64,000 bases of DNA from Pararhizobium polonicum (GTDB lineage Bacteria; Pseudomonadota; Alphaproteobacteria; Rhizobiales; Rhizobiaceae): positions 496,001-560,000 of the forward strand of contig NZ_LGLV01000005.1 in NCBI RefSeq assembly GCF_001687365.1, in the 5' to 3' direction. Of this stretch, positions 46,559 through 55,323 are shown piece after piece. The notes under the pieces were generated by a model. That model was given only the letters and a program-made list of their open reading frames with translations, was not told the origin of the DNA and did no database searches. A program made the position numbers and the translations under genes. Numbering within the stretch: position 1 is the stretch's first letter; each line of letters starts with the position of its first letter.

Positions 46559-47686
46559 CTAGTAGATGACCACGCTACGGATGCTTTCGCCGGCATGCAT
46601 CAGGTCAAACCCCTTGTTGATGTCGGAAAGCGGCATGGTGTGGGTGATCATCGGGTCGATCTGGATCTTGCCCTCCATGTACCATTCGACGATCTTGGGC
46701 ACGTCGGTGCGGCCGCGCGCGCCGCCGAAGGCGGTGCCCATCCAGTTGCGGCCGGTGACCAGCTGGAACGGGCGGGTGGAGATTTCCTGGCCGGCACCGG
46801 CGACGCCGATGATGACAGACTTGCCCCAGCCGCGATGCGAGCTTTCCAGCGCCTGGCGCATCACCTTGGTGTTGCCGGTGCAGTCGAACGTGTAGTCGGC
46901 CCCGCCGATCGTGTCGCCGTTGCGCTTGGTCAGGTTGACCAGATAGGGAACGATATCGTCGCCGACTTCCTTCGGATTGACGAAATGTGTCATGCCGAAC
47001 TTTTCGCCCCAGGCCTTGCGGTCGTTGTTGATGTCGACGCCGATGATCATGTCGGCACCGGCAAGGCGCAGGCCCTGCAGCACGTTGAGACCGATGCCGC
47101 CCAAACCGAAGACGATCGCCGTCGAGCCGACTTCCACCTTGGCCGTGTTGATGACGGCGCCGATACCGGTGGTGACACCGCAGCCGATATAGCAGATCTT
47201 GTCGAAGGGGGCGTCCGGGTTGACCTTGGCCAGCGCGATCTCCGGCAGCACGGTGTAGTTGGCGAAGGTCGAGCAGCCCATATAGTGGAAGATCTTGTCC
47301 TTGCCGATCGAGAAGCGCGAGGTGCCATCCGGCATCAGGCCTTGCCCTTGCGTGGCGCGGATCGAGGTGCACAGGTTGGTCTTGCGCGACAGGCAGGAAT
47401 AGCACTCGCGGCATTCCGGCGTGTAGAGCGGAATGACGTGATCGCCCTTCTTCAGCGAGGTGACGCCCGGTCCGACGTCGACGACGATACCGGCGCCCTC
47501 ATGGCCGAGAATGGCCGGAAACAGGCCTTCCGGATCGGCGCCCGAAAGCGTGAACTCGTCGGTGTGGCAGATGCCGGTCGCCTTGACCTCGACCAGCACT
47601 TCGCCGGCGCGCGGGCCGTCCAGCTGAACGGTCATGATTTCCAGAGGCTTGCCGGCCTGAACGGCAACAGCGGCGCGTACGTCCAT
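46559..47686 (-). CDS. frmA: S-(hydroxymethyl)glutathione dehydrogenase / class III alcohol dehydrogenase
   Basis: 375 aa from [16 protein letters not shown]. Catalytic zinc ligands are in [12 protein letters not shown] (Cys), GHEGAG (His) and GCGVTTGIG (Cys); the structural zinc loop is [15 protein letters not shown]. The Rossmann motif is [14 protein letters not shown]. It oxidises the formaldehyde-glutathione adduct to S-formylglutathione, which FghA then hydrolyses. The XRE regulator gene lies immediately upstream on the same strand (88-nt gap) and may control it. Length and motifs are standard. Confidence 0.95.
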   Translation of the reverse strand: MDVRAAVAVQAGKPLEIMTVQLDGPRAGEVLVEVKATGICHTDEFTLSGADPEGLFPAILGHEGAGIVVDVGPGVTSLKKGDHVIPLYTPECRECYSCLSRKTNLCTSIRATQGQGLMPDGTSRFSIGKDKIFHYMGCSTFANYTVLPEIALAKVNPDAPFDKICYIGCGVTTGIGAVINTAKVEVGSTAIVFGLGGIGLNVLQGLRLAGADMIIGVDINNDRKAWGEKFGMTHFVNPKEVGDDIVPYLVNLTKRNGDTIGGADYTFDCTGNTKVMRQALESSHRGWGKSVIIGVAGAGQEISTRPFQLVTGRNWMGTAFGGARGRTDVPKIVEWYMEGKIQIDPMITHTMPLSDINKGFDLMHAGESIRSVVIY

Positions 47687-47774
47687 GGTTGTTCTCCTTG
47701 TATATTTTGCGCCACAATCGCAGAGTGGGTAGCAGCGCTCAAGCCGGAATCGGCTTGCAGAATCGGTTGGTGAT

Positions 47775-48173
47775 CTATTGCATGTCCTGTAGGACGCGGT
47801 TGATCTCCATCTCAAGGGCGCTGATCGCTTTTCCGGTCTGTTCGTGCAGTTTCTTGACCTGCGCCAGCTGATCGCGCAGCTGGTCTGCAATGGTGTTGGA
47901 AAGGTCGTCCTTCGGCGCTTCGCCGATGCCGGCGATCAGCCAGGCCGGGCTTACCCCGAGCACGCCGGCCAGCATGAAGAGCCGGTTGGTGCGTGGCTCC
48001 GAGCGGTCGCGTTCCCAAGCGGAGATGGTGTCGATGCGAACGCCCAGCCTGTCCGCCAGCTCCTTTGCCGAGAGGTTCACCGCGTCGCGCGCCCGCCAGA
48101 TGCGGCCTCCGAGCGTATCGTTGTCGCTTGGCTGGCGAATCATGGCTAGAACGGTATCGGTCGATAAACGCAT
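47775..48173 (-). CDS. XRE-family helix-turn-helix regulator with C-terminal coiled coil
   Basis: 132 aa. The HTH is at about 22-75: [25 protein letters not shown] then [31 protein letters not shown], quoted here as [11 protein letters not shown] and [16 protein letters not shown]-terminal heptad-like segment (about 90-130: [20 protein letters not shown]) would dimerise. It lies directly upstream of frmA on the same strand, so regulation of formaldehyde oxidation is a reasonable guess. Divergent from the DMT transporter. Confidence 0.85.
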   Translation of the reverse strand: MRLSTDTVLAMIRQPSDNDTLGGRIWRARDAVNLSAKELADRLGVRIDTISAWERDRSEPRTNRLFMLAGVLGVSPAWLIAGIGEAPKDDLSNTIADQLRDQLAQVKKLHEQTGKAISALEMEINRVLQDMQ

Positions 48174-48354
48174 CGGTCTCTCCTGTGTGCCTTTTGGGCT
48201 TGGATGGGTCGAGTTCCGGGGCGGCCGCTTGGGGTGCGGTCGGGTGGTTCAGAATAACAGTTTATATGGCCTCAAATCCGATTGGGCACCCTTTCACGTC
48301 AAAAATGCCGCCAAAAGCGCCTTCGTTACACCGATAGAAAATGGAAAACCTGCC

Positions 48355-49287
48355 TTGAACACCGCATCCCGCCCGCCTGCCAATACCGTCATGCAAGGTC
48401 TCGCGATCATGCTGTTTGCCATGATCATCCTGCCCTGCATGGATGCGATCGCCAAATATATGGCGGTGTATCAGGACATGTCGCCAGGGCAGGTGACGTT
48501 CTACCGGTTCTTCTTCCAGCTGGTTTCGGTCCTGCCGCTGCTGCTTTCGACGGGCGGCCTGCGTGGGCTGAAGCCGAAGCGGCTCTGGTTCAATCTTCTG
48601 CGCGGTGTCCTGCTGGCCGCTGCCGCATTGCTGTTTTTCGTCTCGGTAAAATACATGCCGCTGGCCGATGTCTTCGCCATCTACTTCGTCGAGCCGTTCA
48701 TCCTCACCTGCCTTTCGGCCCTGATCTTGCGTGAAAAAGTCGGCTGGCGGCGCTGGATGGCGATTTTCATCGGCTTCGGCGGGGCGATGATCGTCATTCA
48801 GCCGAGTTTCGAGATCTTCGGATTGAAATCGCTGCTGCCGGTTTTCTGCGCCTTCCTGTTCGCCTGCTATCTCCTCCTGAACCGGCTCGTCGGCGATGCA
48901 GACACGCCTTTGACGATGCAGACGATCGCCGGTATCGGCGGCTCGCTGTTCATGATCGTGGCGATCGCCATCGGATACAGTGCCGGCTCGCTGGATTTCG
49001 TGCCGTCACTGCCGCATTCGACGCTCGGCTGGGTTCTGGTCGTCGTTCTCGGCACGATCTCGGGCTATGGCCATCTTCTCGTCGTCAAGGCGTTTCAGGC
49101 GGCCCCGGTATCGCTGCTGGCGCCGTTCCATTATCTGGAGATCATCACCGGCACCGCGCTGGGCTTTCTGATCTTCGACGAGTTCCCGACATGGTCGAAA
49201 TGGCTTGGTATCGCGATCATCGTCGGCTCCGGCCTTTTCATGATCTGGCGGGAACGCCGGGCAGGGCTAATGTTAAAAATGGATTGA
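48355..49287 (+). CDS. DMT superfamily transporter (two EamA domains)
   Basis: 310 aa if read from the TTG at 48355 (MNTASRPPANTVMQG); the ATG at 48391 (MQGLAIML) would give 298 aa. Neither start has a strong ribosome-binding site. Ten transmembrane helices in two EamA repeats (DAIAKYMAVYQDMSPGQ and RGVLLAAAALLFFVSVKY in the first; FHYLEIITGTALGFLIFDE in the second). Such proteins export amino acids, purines or other metabolites; the substrate is unknown. Divergent from the XRE gene across about 180 nt. Confidence 0.87.
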   Translation: MNTASRPPANTVMQGLAIMLFAMIILPCMDAIAKYMAVYQDMSPGQVTFYRFFFQLVSVLPLLLSTGGLRGLKPKRLWFNLLRGVLLAAAALLFFVSVKYMPLADVFAIYFVEPFILTCLSALILREKVGWRRWMAIFIGFGGAMIVIQPSFEIFGLKSLLPVFCAFLFACYLLLNRLVGDADTPLTMQTIAGIGGSLFMIVAIAIGYSAGSLDFVPSLPHSTLGWVLVVVLGTISGYGHLLVVKAFQAAPVSLLAPFHYLEIITGTALGFLIFDEFPTWSKWLGIAIIVGSGLFMIWRERRAGLMLKMD

Positions 49288-49382
49288 ATCCATCAAGTCG
49301 CTGCTAACACTCATTCTTTCCGGATTGGAAAGAGCTTCGGCCTAGGCTCGGTCCAGTTTCATGATGAAACGGGAGAGAAAAG

Positions 49383-49985
49383 ATGGGTGAACTTCGTCTG
49401 TCTTATCCGGCATGTGTGATCGCCGGGAAGATGCGCCTGACGGCCGATGATATCGGCATTCTGCGCGAGCATGTTTTCGTGGGAGGGCTGGCGTCGTCGC
49501 AGGACGCAATGATCCTGCTGGCGATCAACACCTCGTGCAGCGAAAAATGCTCGCAATGGCATCACTATTTCATCGAAACCATGACGGATTTTATCGTTCG
49601 CACCTGCTATCCGCAGGGCGCGATGGACGAATGGAACGCCGATTGGCTGATCGCGATGATCTCGACGCGCGGCGTGGTGAATTCACGCATTGAGCTCGAC
49701 CTCCTGTTTCACATCATCGACATCTCCGCGCATGTCCCCGACAGCCTGTCGATCTTCGCGCTGGAGCAGATCCGCGTCGCCATGGTGGAGGATGCCGGCA
49801 TCTGGGCCGGGCTGCGCGACAGCCGGCAGCATGGGCTGCAGCGGGCCGATGTGCTTCTGATCACGAGGGTGATGAGCGCCGTCGCCCGCTCGCGCGGCAG
49901 TCACCTGACGGCGCGCGAGCGCCGGATGCTCGACCAGATCGGCGTCCTGACGGGACTGCCGGCAGATCATGCGGCGGCGGCCTGA
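49383..49985 (+). CDS. Protein of unknown function (200 aa, cytoplasmic)
   Basis: 200 aa with a strong GGGAGAG ribosome-binding site. No signal peptide or convincing transmembrane helix. The first half has GGLASSQDAMILLAINTSC and CSEKCSQWHHYFIETMTDF, the middle MDEWNADWLIAMISTRGVVN and ELDLLFHIIDISAHVPDSL, and an all-helical C-terminal part. The regular helix pattern suggests an all-alpha fold. I do not recognise the family, though the coding quality (codon use, ribosome-binding site, start) is good. Single gene between the DMT transporter and the membrane protease. Confidence 0.75.
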   Translation: MGELRLSYPACVIAGKMRLTADDIGILREHVFVGGLASSQDAMILLAINTSCSEKCSQWHHYFIETMTDFIVRTCYPQGAMDEWNADWLIAMISTRGVVNSRIELDLLFHIIDISAHVPDSLSIFALEQIRVAMVEDAGIWAGLRDSRQHGLQRADVLLITRVMSAVARSRGSHLTARERRMLDQIGVLTGLPADHAAAA

Positions 49986-50083
49986 TCGTCCGGAGACTTG
50001 GAGAGCCGGATGTCGCCGGCTTTCCGCACGATTTGTTCATGCTCTGCGGCTAGCGTTCGGCTGACGATAACTGGGGAACGCTC

Positions 50084-51346
50084 ATGGCGACGCATGCACC
50101 GGCGATCGCGCTTCTGATTATCAACATCGGCCTGTTATGGCTTCTGATGGCGGCCCCGCTCGGGGTTCGCACCGTGCGCGTCCGCGCGGCGTTCCGGGCG
50201 GGGGTGGACAAGGTGTGGAGTGCCGTCTCACCGCTGGGCACATCCGCCGACTGGCACCATTCCGTTCTTTCCAGCCGCGTGTTGCCTGGCAGCGGCAACC
50301 GGGTACAGCAGACCTATACCCATCTCGACCGGCACGGCCAGCCGATCGTCCGCTCCCTTGAAATCACCCAGAAGGCAAGCGGTCACGAATATGATGCCCG
50401 CATCCTCGACGACAGCGCGCTCGATGCGTCGTTCTGGAAGGATTTCGGCGAGCGCCGCCGGCTCGTGGAAGACGGTGGCATGGTGCACCTGACGATCGAG
50501 CAGACCGATCGCTACCGCGGTTTCGCCTTTCTGCTCTTTCGCTTCTTCGTCTTGCGGCGCGAGATGAAAGCGCTGCGTCAGTGGCTTGAGACCGGGCAGA
50601 GCAAACCCGCGCGGGCCGTCTTCGAGCATCCGCTTGTCCAGTGCGCGCTGGCTCTTTTGTCGACGCTGCTGCTGTGGCCGTTCTTTGGCCTCACGCGTTA
50701 CGGCCTGATGCTGTCGTCGCTGTTGACGCTGGTCGTCGTGCTGCATGAGCTGGGCCACATGGCCGCCTATCGTGCCTTCGGCCACAAGACAGTCCGGATG
50801 ATCTTCGTGCCCTTGCTTGGCGGCATCGCCATCGGCGGCAGGCCTTATAACTCCCTGTTCGAGGTTGCCACCTGCGCCCTGATGGGGGCCGGCATGTCGG
50901 CATTCTTCATTCCCGTGGCCATTGCCCTGCATGAGGCCGGCCTTGATGGCGTACCGGCCTTCGTATCGGGTCCGGCGGTGCTGATCTTCCTGCTGATCCT
51001 CGGTGCGTTCAATCTGCTCAATCTGCTGCCGATGAACCGGTTCGACGGCGGCCAGGTGCTGCGGCAGGTGTTCCGCTCGCGCGTCAGCCTGATGACGGGA
51101 AGTTTCCTCGTGACGCTGGGCATCCTCGCGGTCGGATGGCGCATCGGCCTTCCATCGCCGGCACTGCTCGCGGGGCTTGCCGTGTTTGTGCTGCTGAGCA
51201 TGATGGGGCAAGGCGGCGTGAAACCCCGCCATCGCCTCGACGAGATGACCGGCGGCCAGCGGATTGTCAGCGGCCTTGGCCTGTATGCGGCATTGGGCCT
51301 GCACGGCTATGCCATCGTCTATGCGACCGACCGGCTGTTTGCCTGA
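50084..51346 (+). CDS. SRPBCC domain fused to an M50-type membrane metalloprotease
   Basis: 420 aa. One N-terminal membrane anchor ([21 protein letters not shown]) is followed by an SRPBCC/START-like domain (about 28-165: [25 protein letters not shown], quoted in part). The C-terminal half is a site-2 protease: the zinc motif HELGH at about residue 220 in a membrane helix ([13 protein letters not shown]) and the third-ligand motif [12 protein letters not shown] at about 320. The first part could bind a lipid or small ligand and regulate the protease; target unknown. It converges on lipB, overlapping it by 28 nt. Confidence 0.82.
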   Translation: MATHAPAIALLIINIGLLWLLMAAPLGVRTVRVRAAFRAGVDKVWSAVSPLGTSADWHHSVLSSRVLPGSGNRVQQTYTHLDRHGQPIVRSLEITQKASGHEYDARILDDSALDASFWKDFGERRRLVEDGGMVHLTIEQTDRYRGFAFLLFRFFVLRREMKALRQWLETGQSKPARAVFEHPLVQCALALLSTLLLWPFFGLTRYGLMLSSLLTLVVVLHELGHMAAYRAFGHKTVRMIFVPLLGGIAIGGRPYNSLFEVATCALMGAGMSAFFIPVAIALHEAGLDGVPAFVSGPAVLIFLLILGAFNLLNLLPMNRFDGGQVLRQVFRSRVSLMTGSFLVTLGILAVGWRIGLPSPALLAGLAVFVLLSMMGQGGVKPRHRLDEMTGGQRIVSGLGLYAALGLHGYAIVYATDRLFA

Positions 51347-52077
51347 CCGGCTGACCGACAGTCGTCTTCATTGAGTGTCGGGCCGAAAATATCCTCGAAC
51401 GCCTGGCGCAGCTTGACATCGACATCGGTCATCATCACCGGCAGGCCGAGATCGACCAGGCTGGTGACGCCGTAGCCGCGAATGCCGCAGGGCACGATGC
51501 CGTCGAAATGATCGAGATCCGGATCGACGTTCAGCGACATCCCGTGGAAGCTCACCCATTTGCGCAGGCGAATGCCGATGGCGGCAATCTTGTCCTCCGC
51601 CATCGAACCGTCGGGCAGGGCGGGGCGTTCAGGACGCCGTACCCAGACGCCGACGCGGTCCTCGCGCCGCTCGCCCTTCACGTTCATACCGGCGAGCGTT
51701 TCGATCGCCAGGCTTTCGATTGCGGCCACGAAGGCGCGGACGTCCTGCTTGCGGCGCTTGAGGTCGAGCATGACGTAGACCACCCGCTGGCCGGGACCGT
51801 GATAGGTGTATTCACCGCCGCGGCCGGTCTGGAAGACCGGGAACCGGTCGGGCATGACCAGGTCGGCGGCATCGGCGCTGGTGCCGGCGGTATAGAGCGG
51901 TGGATGCTCGACGAGCCAGACCAGTTCGTCCGCTTCGCCGGCGGCGATGGCAGCCACCTCGCGCTCCATTGTTTCGACAGCCTGCTCGTAATCGACGGGC
52001 GAGGGGGCGATTCTCCATCGGACGGGGGCAAAACCGCCGGCAGCGAAGAATGTTTTCTCAATGTTTTCGCGTTGCAT
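51319..52077 (-). CDS. lipB: Octanoyl-(acyl carrier protein):protein octanoyltransferase
   Basis: 252 aa from [11 protein letters not shown]; the reading frame stays open upstream through the tRNA-Leu antisense but that part is not protein. LipB transfers octanoyl from ACP to lipoate-dependent enzymes. Signatures: [33 protein letters not shown], the catalytic Lys in [14 protein letters not shown] and the catalytic Cys in [10 protein letters not shown]. The 3' end overlaps the opposite-strand protease gene by 28 nt. Confidence 0.94.
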   Translation of the reverse strand: MQRENIEKTFFAAGGFAPVRWRIAPSPVDYEQAVETMEREVAAIAAGEADELVWLVEHPPLYTAGTSADAADLVMPDRFPVFQTGRGGEYTYHGPGQRVVYVMLDLKRRKQDVRAFVAAIESLAIETLAGMNVKGERREDRVGVWVRRPERPALPDGSMAEDKIAAIGIRLRKWVSFHGMSLNVDPDLDHFDGIVPCGIRGYGVTSLVDLGLPVMMTDVDVKLRQAFEDIFGPTLNEDDCRSAGQANSRSVA

Positions 52078-52271
52078 GGCTAAGGCAATCCCGTTGATTT
52101 GTTTTCTAAATGGTACGCAACAGGCCAAGAGTCCAGCATTCTCAGGGGCGCGCGAAGCAGCCTGTTGAAATAGTTGATACGGTTGTCGATTTTCTGTCAT
52201 CCTGCCCTTGTGCACCCCAAATGCTTTTGCTACATGCAGCCCCGCCGGAGCAGTTCGGCATCTACCACGAT

Positions 52272-52356
52272 GCGGTCGTGGCGGAATTGGTAGACGCGCA
52301 GCGTTGAGGTCGCTGTGGGGCAACCCGTGGAAGTTCGAGTCTTCTCGACCGCACCA
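52272..52356 (+). tRNA. tRNA-Leu (anticodon GAG)
   Basis: 85 nt with encoded CCA. Acceptor stem GCGGTCG/CGACCGC, anticodon loop TTGAGGT (anticodon GAG), a class II long variable arm and T-loop AGTTCGAGTCT. No integrase or att repeat is seen beside it. Confidence 0.96.
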
Positions 52357-52377
52357 TTTGGCTTTCGGGCCAAACAA

Positions 52378-52404
52378 GAAACCCGCTTTTGGCGGGTTTT
52401 TTTG
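52378..52404 (+). terminator. tRNA-Leu terminator
   Basis: Stem AAACCCGC / GCGGGTTT (loop TTTTG) followed by T5. Strong intrinsic terminator. Confidence 0.88.
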
Positions 52405-52441
52405 TGTCTTCAGCACAGAATAAACTGTTGTTTTCTCCTGC

Positions 52442-52945
52442 CTATCCTCCTGTCTTCCCCAGTTTCGCGAAGCGCTTGATCGCCCGTTCGCGCTTCAGGC
52501 GCGACAATCGCTGCAGCCAGAAGATGCCGTCGAGCTGGTCGATTTCGTGCTGGAGGCAGATGGACAGAAGGCCGTCGGCTTCTTCTTCCATCACATCGCC
52601 GGCAAGCGTCTGGTAACGGACGCGGATCCGGTGGGGCCGGACGATGTCGTCGGTTATTCCCGGCATCGAGACGCTGCCTTCGGCATGCGAAATCGTTTCC
52701 GTCGAGGACCATGTGATCTGCGGGTTGACGTAGGTTTTTACACCGGAGGCGGCATCGAGCTCAATGACCGTCAGGCGCTGGAGAACGCCGACATGCGGCG
52801 CCGTGATGCCGATCCCCGGTGCCGCCCGCATGGTGTCGAGCAGGTCGGCTGCAAGTGCTGCGAGATTTGCGCCGAAGTGCTCGACGGTGGCTGCCGGTGT
52901 GCTGAGCCGCGGATCGGGAAATCGCAGGATCGGTCGTATGGGCAA
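52442..52945 (-). CDS. Peptide deformylase-like protein lacking metal ligands
   Basis: 167 aa with the overall deformylase fold: GIGITAP (44-50) in place of motif 1 GxGLAAxQ, EGSVS (89-93) in place of EGCLS and HEIDQ (133-137) in place of HEXXH. Thus the Cys and the second His that bind the catalytic metal are replaced by Ser and Gln, while the first His and the Glu are kept. It is unlikely to be the housekeeping deformylase, which is expected elsewhere with fmt. Such paralogues are known in rhizobia; their role is unknown. Divergent from mgtE. Confidence 0.85.
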   Translation of the reverse strand: MPIRPILRFPDPRLSTPAATVEHFGANLAALAADLLDTMRAAPGIGITAPHVGVLQRLTVIELDAASGVKTYVNPQITWSSTETISHAEGSVSMPGITDDIVRPHRIRVRYQTLAGDVMEEEADGLLSICLQHEIDQLDGIFWLQRLSRLKRERAIKRFAKLGKTGG

Positions 52946-53202
52946 GGGCGAGCTCCGTGTTTTCCAGCTGCGCCAGAGCTAAACAATTCATATGAATTTG
53001 CAACAGCTTGGGTAAAAATCATGGCACTATCGGTCCGTGGATGCATCGGGCGGTGGACCTCACCGGCCTGTTGGGCTAGCAGGGAGCGGCGGTTTGTTTT
53101 TTCAGGGCCGCCGCGATCACCGGTTTATGACATCGCCTTCCTGCTCCCGCCCGGTTTTGCACCGGCGTCTTGGATGGCTGCAATTCTTTCGAGGGCGGGC
53201 AC

Positions 53203-54630
53203 ATGAGCAGTACCGGCGAGCAGGACAAAGACCGCAATCCCTCCGAAGCCGCCGCCTATGACGGCGCGGATATCTATGCCGAGGACGGCTCGGTGCGCTC
53301 GGATTACCTGATGCATGTCGGCGCAGCCATTGCCGACCGCGATCTTCTTTATCTGCGCCAGCATGTGGCCCGCCTGCACGCCTCCGAAATGGGCGACCTG
53401 CTCGAGGCGATCCAGCTTGATCAGCGGCGGGCGCTCGTTTCGCTTCTCGGCGACGATTTCGACCTTTCGGCGCTGACCGAAGTCGACGAGGCGATCCGTC
53501 TCGATATCGTCGAGCACCTGCCGAACGAGCAGATCGCCGCTGCCCTTGGCGACATGGATTCCGCCGACGCCGTCTACATTCTCGAAGACCTCGACCAGGA
53601 GGATCAGGAAGAGATCCTGTCGAAGTTGCCGTTCACCGAGAGGGTGAGGCTCAGGCGCTCGCTCGACTATCCCGAAAGCACGGCCGGCCGCCGCATGCAG
53701 ACGGAGTTCGTCGCGGTGCCGCCGTTCTGGACGGTGGGCCAGACCATCGACTACATGCGCGAGGACGACGATCTCCCCGAAAGCTTCACTCAGATTTTCG
53801 TCATCGACCCGACCTTCAAGCTGCTCGGCGCGCTCGATCTCGATCGGGTCCTGCGCGCCAAGCGCTCGGTCAAGATCGAGACGATCATGCGCGACACCAA
53901 CCACCCGGTGCCGGCGGAGATGGACCAGGAAGAGGCGGCCCAGCTGTTTGAGCAGTACGACCTCCTGTCCGCCGCCGTGGTCGACGAGAACAGCCGGCTG
54001 GTCGGGGTGCTGACCATCGATGATGTCGTCGACGTCATCCAGGAGGAAGCGGAAGAAGACCTGATGCGCCTCGGCGGTGTCGGCGATGAGGAGCTGTCCG
54101 ATTCGATCGCCAGCACGTCGCGCTCGCGCGTGCCGTGGCTTATGGTCAATCTGCTGACGGCCTTTCTCGCCGCCTCGGTCATCGGGCTGTTCGAGGCGAC
54201 GATCCAGCAGATCGTCGCCCTTGCCGTGCTGATGCCGATCGTTGCCGGCATGGGTGGCAATGCCGGTTCGCAGACGATGACGGTGACGGTGCGTGCGCTG
54301 GCCACCCGCGATCTGGATATTCACAATGCCTGGCGCATCGTCCGCCGCGAAGCGGGCGTCGGCCTGTTGAACGGCATGCTGTTCGGTGTGCTGATCGGCA
54401 TCGTCGCCGGTGCGTGGTTCCTGGACTACAATATCGGCGGCATCATCGCTGCGGCCATGCTGATCAACATGATTGCCGCGGCCCTTGCCGGCATCATGAT
54501 CCCGTTGCTGCTCGACCGCTTCGGTGCCGATCCGGCAGTCTCCTCGGCGGTTTTCGTCACCACCGTGACCGACGTCACCGGGTTTTTCGCCTTTCTGGGG
54601 CTTGCCAGCTGGTGGTTCGGCGTCGTGTGA
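53203..54630 (+). CDS. mgtE: Magnesium transporter MgtE
   Basis: 475 aa. An N-terminal cytosolic MgtE_N superhelical domain (about 45-160; VEHLPNEQIAAALGDMDSADA), a CBS pair (about 160-290; DLDRVLRAKRSVKIETIMRD), then five transmembrane helices with the pore signature PIVAGMGGNAGSQTMTVTVRAL. CBS and N domains sense intracellular Mg2+ and close the channel in known structures. The start at 53203 has GAGGGCGGGC upstream. No magnesium riboswitch seen in the 257-nt divergent region. Confidence 0.94.
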   Translation: MSSTGEQDKDRNPSEAAAYDGADIYAEDGSVRSDYLMHVGAAIADRDLLYLRQHVARLHASEMGDLLEAIQLDQRRALVSLLGDDFDLSALTEVDEAIRLDIVEHLPNEQIAAALGDMDSADAVYILEDLDQEDQEEILSKLPFTERVRLRRSLDYPESTAGRRMQTEFVAVPPFWTVGQTIDYMREDDDLPESFTQIFVIDPTFKLLGALDLDRVLRAKRSVKIETIMRDTNHPVPAEMDQEEAAQLFEQYDLLSAAVVDENSRLVGVLTIDDVVDVIQEEAEEDLMRLGGVGDEELSDSIASTSRSRVPWLMVNLLTAFLAASVIGLFEATIQQIVALAVLMPIVAGMGGNAGSQTMTVTVRALATRDLDIHNAWRIVRREAGVGLLNGMLFGVLIGIVAGAWFLDYNIGGIIAAAMLINMIAAALAGIMIPLLLDRFGADPAVSSAVFVTTVTDVTGFFAFLGLASWWFGVV

Positions 54631-54646
54631 TCGGTGCGTGGAAAAT

Positions 54647-54668
54647 TTGACTTTTACGTCAAAGTCAA
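54647..54668. promoter_or_regulatory. Candidate MerR-type operator
   Basis: Perfect 8-bp arms TTGACTTT and AAAGTCAA separated by TACGTC, about 130 nt before the MerR gene. Size and symmetry suit a MerR dimer, suggesting autoregulation. Confidence 0.6.
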
Positions 54669-54797
54669 TCAGACTGGCCTTCGATATCGTAGCGGCCTCG
54701 ATTCAGGCGAGGTGACCGGCGCGACACTTCAACCGCAGCTGCATTTTCCGGCGCTTCATGGCCGATGTGCCGGGCTGTGGTTCCAGGCGAGGCAGGC

Positions 54798-55184
54798 GTG
54801 AACAAGTATTATACCATTACGGAGCTGACACGGGAATTCGGGGTTTCGACCCGCACGTTGCGCTTCTATGAGGATGAGGGATTGATCCATCCGGAGCGGC
54901 GTGGCCGGACAAGGCTGTTCCGCTCGGCCGACCGTCGCCTGATCATGGAGATCCTGCGCGGCCGCCGCATCGGCTTCACCATTGCCGAAATTCGCGAAAT
55001 CATTCAGGTCTACCGCGATCCGCCGGGTGAATCGGGCCAATTGCGCTTGCTGATGAAGCGCGTCGAAGAGAAACGCGACGAGCTCAACCAGAAGCGCAAG
55101 GACATCGAGGAAACGCTGGAGGAACTGAACAATGTCGAGGAAGCCTGCCTGACCCGGCTGGCCGAAATCGGCGTCGGCACCTGA
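54798..55184 (+). CDS. MerR family transcriptional regulator (LiuR-like)
   Basis: 128 aa from a GTG start with AGGCAGG upstream; the ORF continues 11 codons further up without support. N-terminal winged HTH YYTITELTREFGVSTRTLRFYEDEGL and the wing HPERRGRTRLFRSADRRL, quoted in part (REFGVSTRTLRFYEDEGL). The C-terminal dimerising coiled coil (about 80-115) is rich in Lys/Glu (MKRVEEKRDELNQKRKD). No cysteine pattern for metal sensing. Resembles LiuR-type regulators of branched-chain amino acid or fatty-acid catabolism, but no such genes are adjacent. Confidence 0.86.
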   Translation: MNKYYTITELTREFGVSTRTLRFYEDEGLIHPERRGRTRLFRSADRRLIMEILRGRRIGFTIAEIREIIQVYRDPPGESGQLRLLMKRVEEKRDELNQKRKDIEETLEELNNVEEACLTRLAEIGVGT

Positions 55185-55197
55185 GCATTCGGCCGTC

Positions 55198-55219
55198 TTC
55201 AAGCCAGGCTTGAATTTTT
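55198..55219 (+). terminator. Terminator of the MerR gene
   Basis: TTCAAG / CTTGAA stem with loop CCAGG followed by TTTTT, 14 nt after the stop codon. Confidence 0.7.
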
Positions 55220-55323
55220 CCCACCATTCCTGATTCCGCTGGCCCGCCGGGCTTGCCCTGCGCGTCACAGCACGTTCACGGCTGCATGCAATATCGCCTT
55301 CGTCACACAAATCGGAGGCTTGC

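Noticed and set aside
46295-47773. 492-aa frame opposite frmA
   Set aside because: Shadow of class III alcohol dehydrogenase, whose zinc ligands are all visible on the minus strand.
52110-52423. Short plus-strand frames and the lipB upstream extension over tRNA-Leu
   Set aside because: They run through the tRNA and its terminator; LipB homology begins only at 52077.
52272-52441. tRNA-Leu as integration site of a mobile element
   Set aside because: No integrase, no direct repeat of the tRNA 3' end and no change in base composition nearby.
55220-55323. Possible Pho box before the PhoX-like gene
   Set aside because: GTCACA and TTCACG occur near each other but not as 7-bp repeats with 4-nt spacing.
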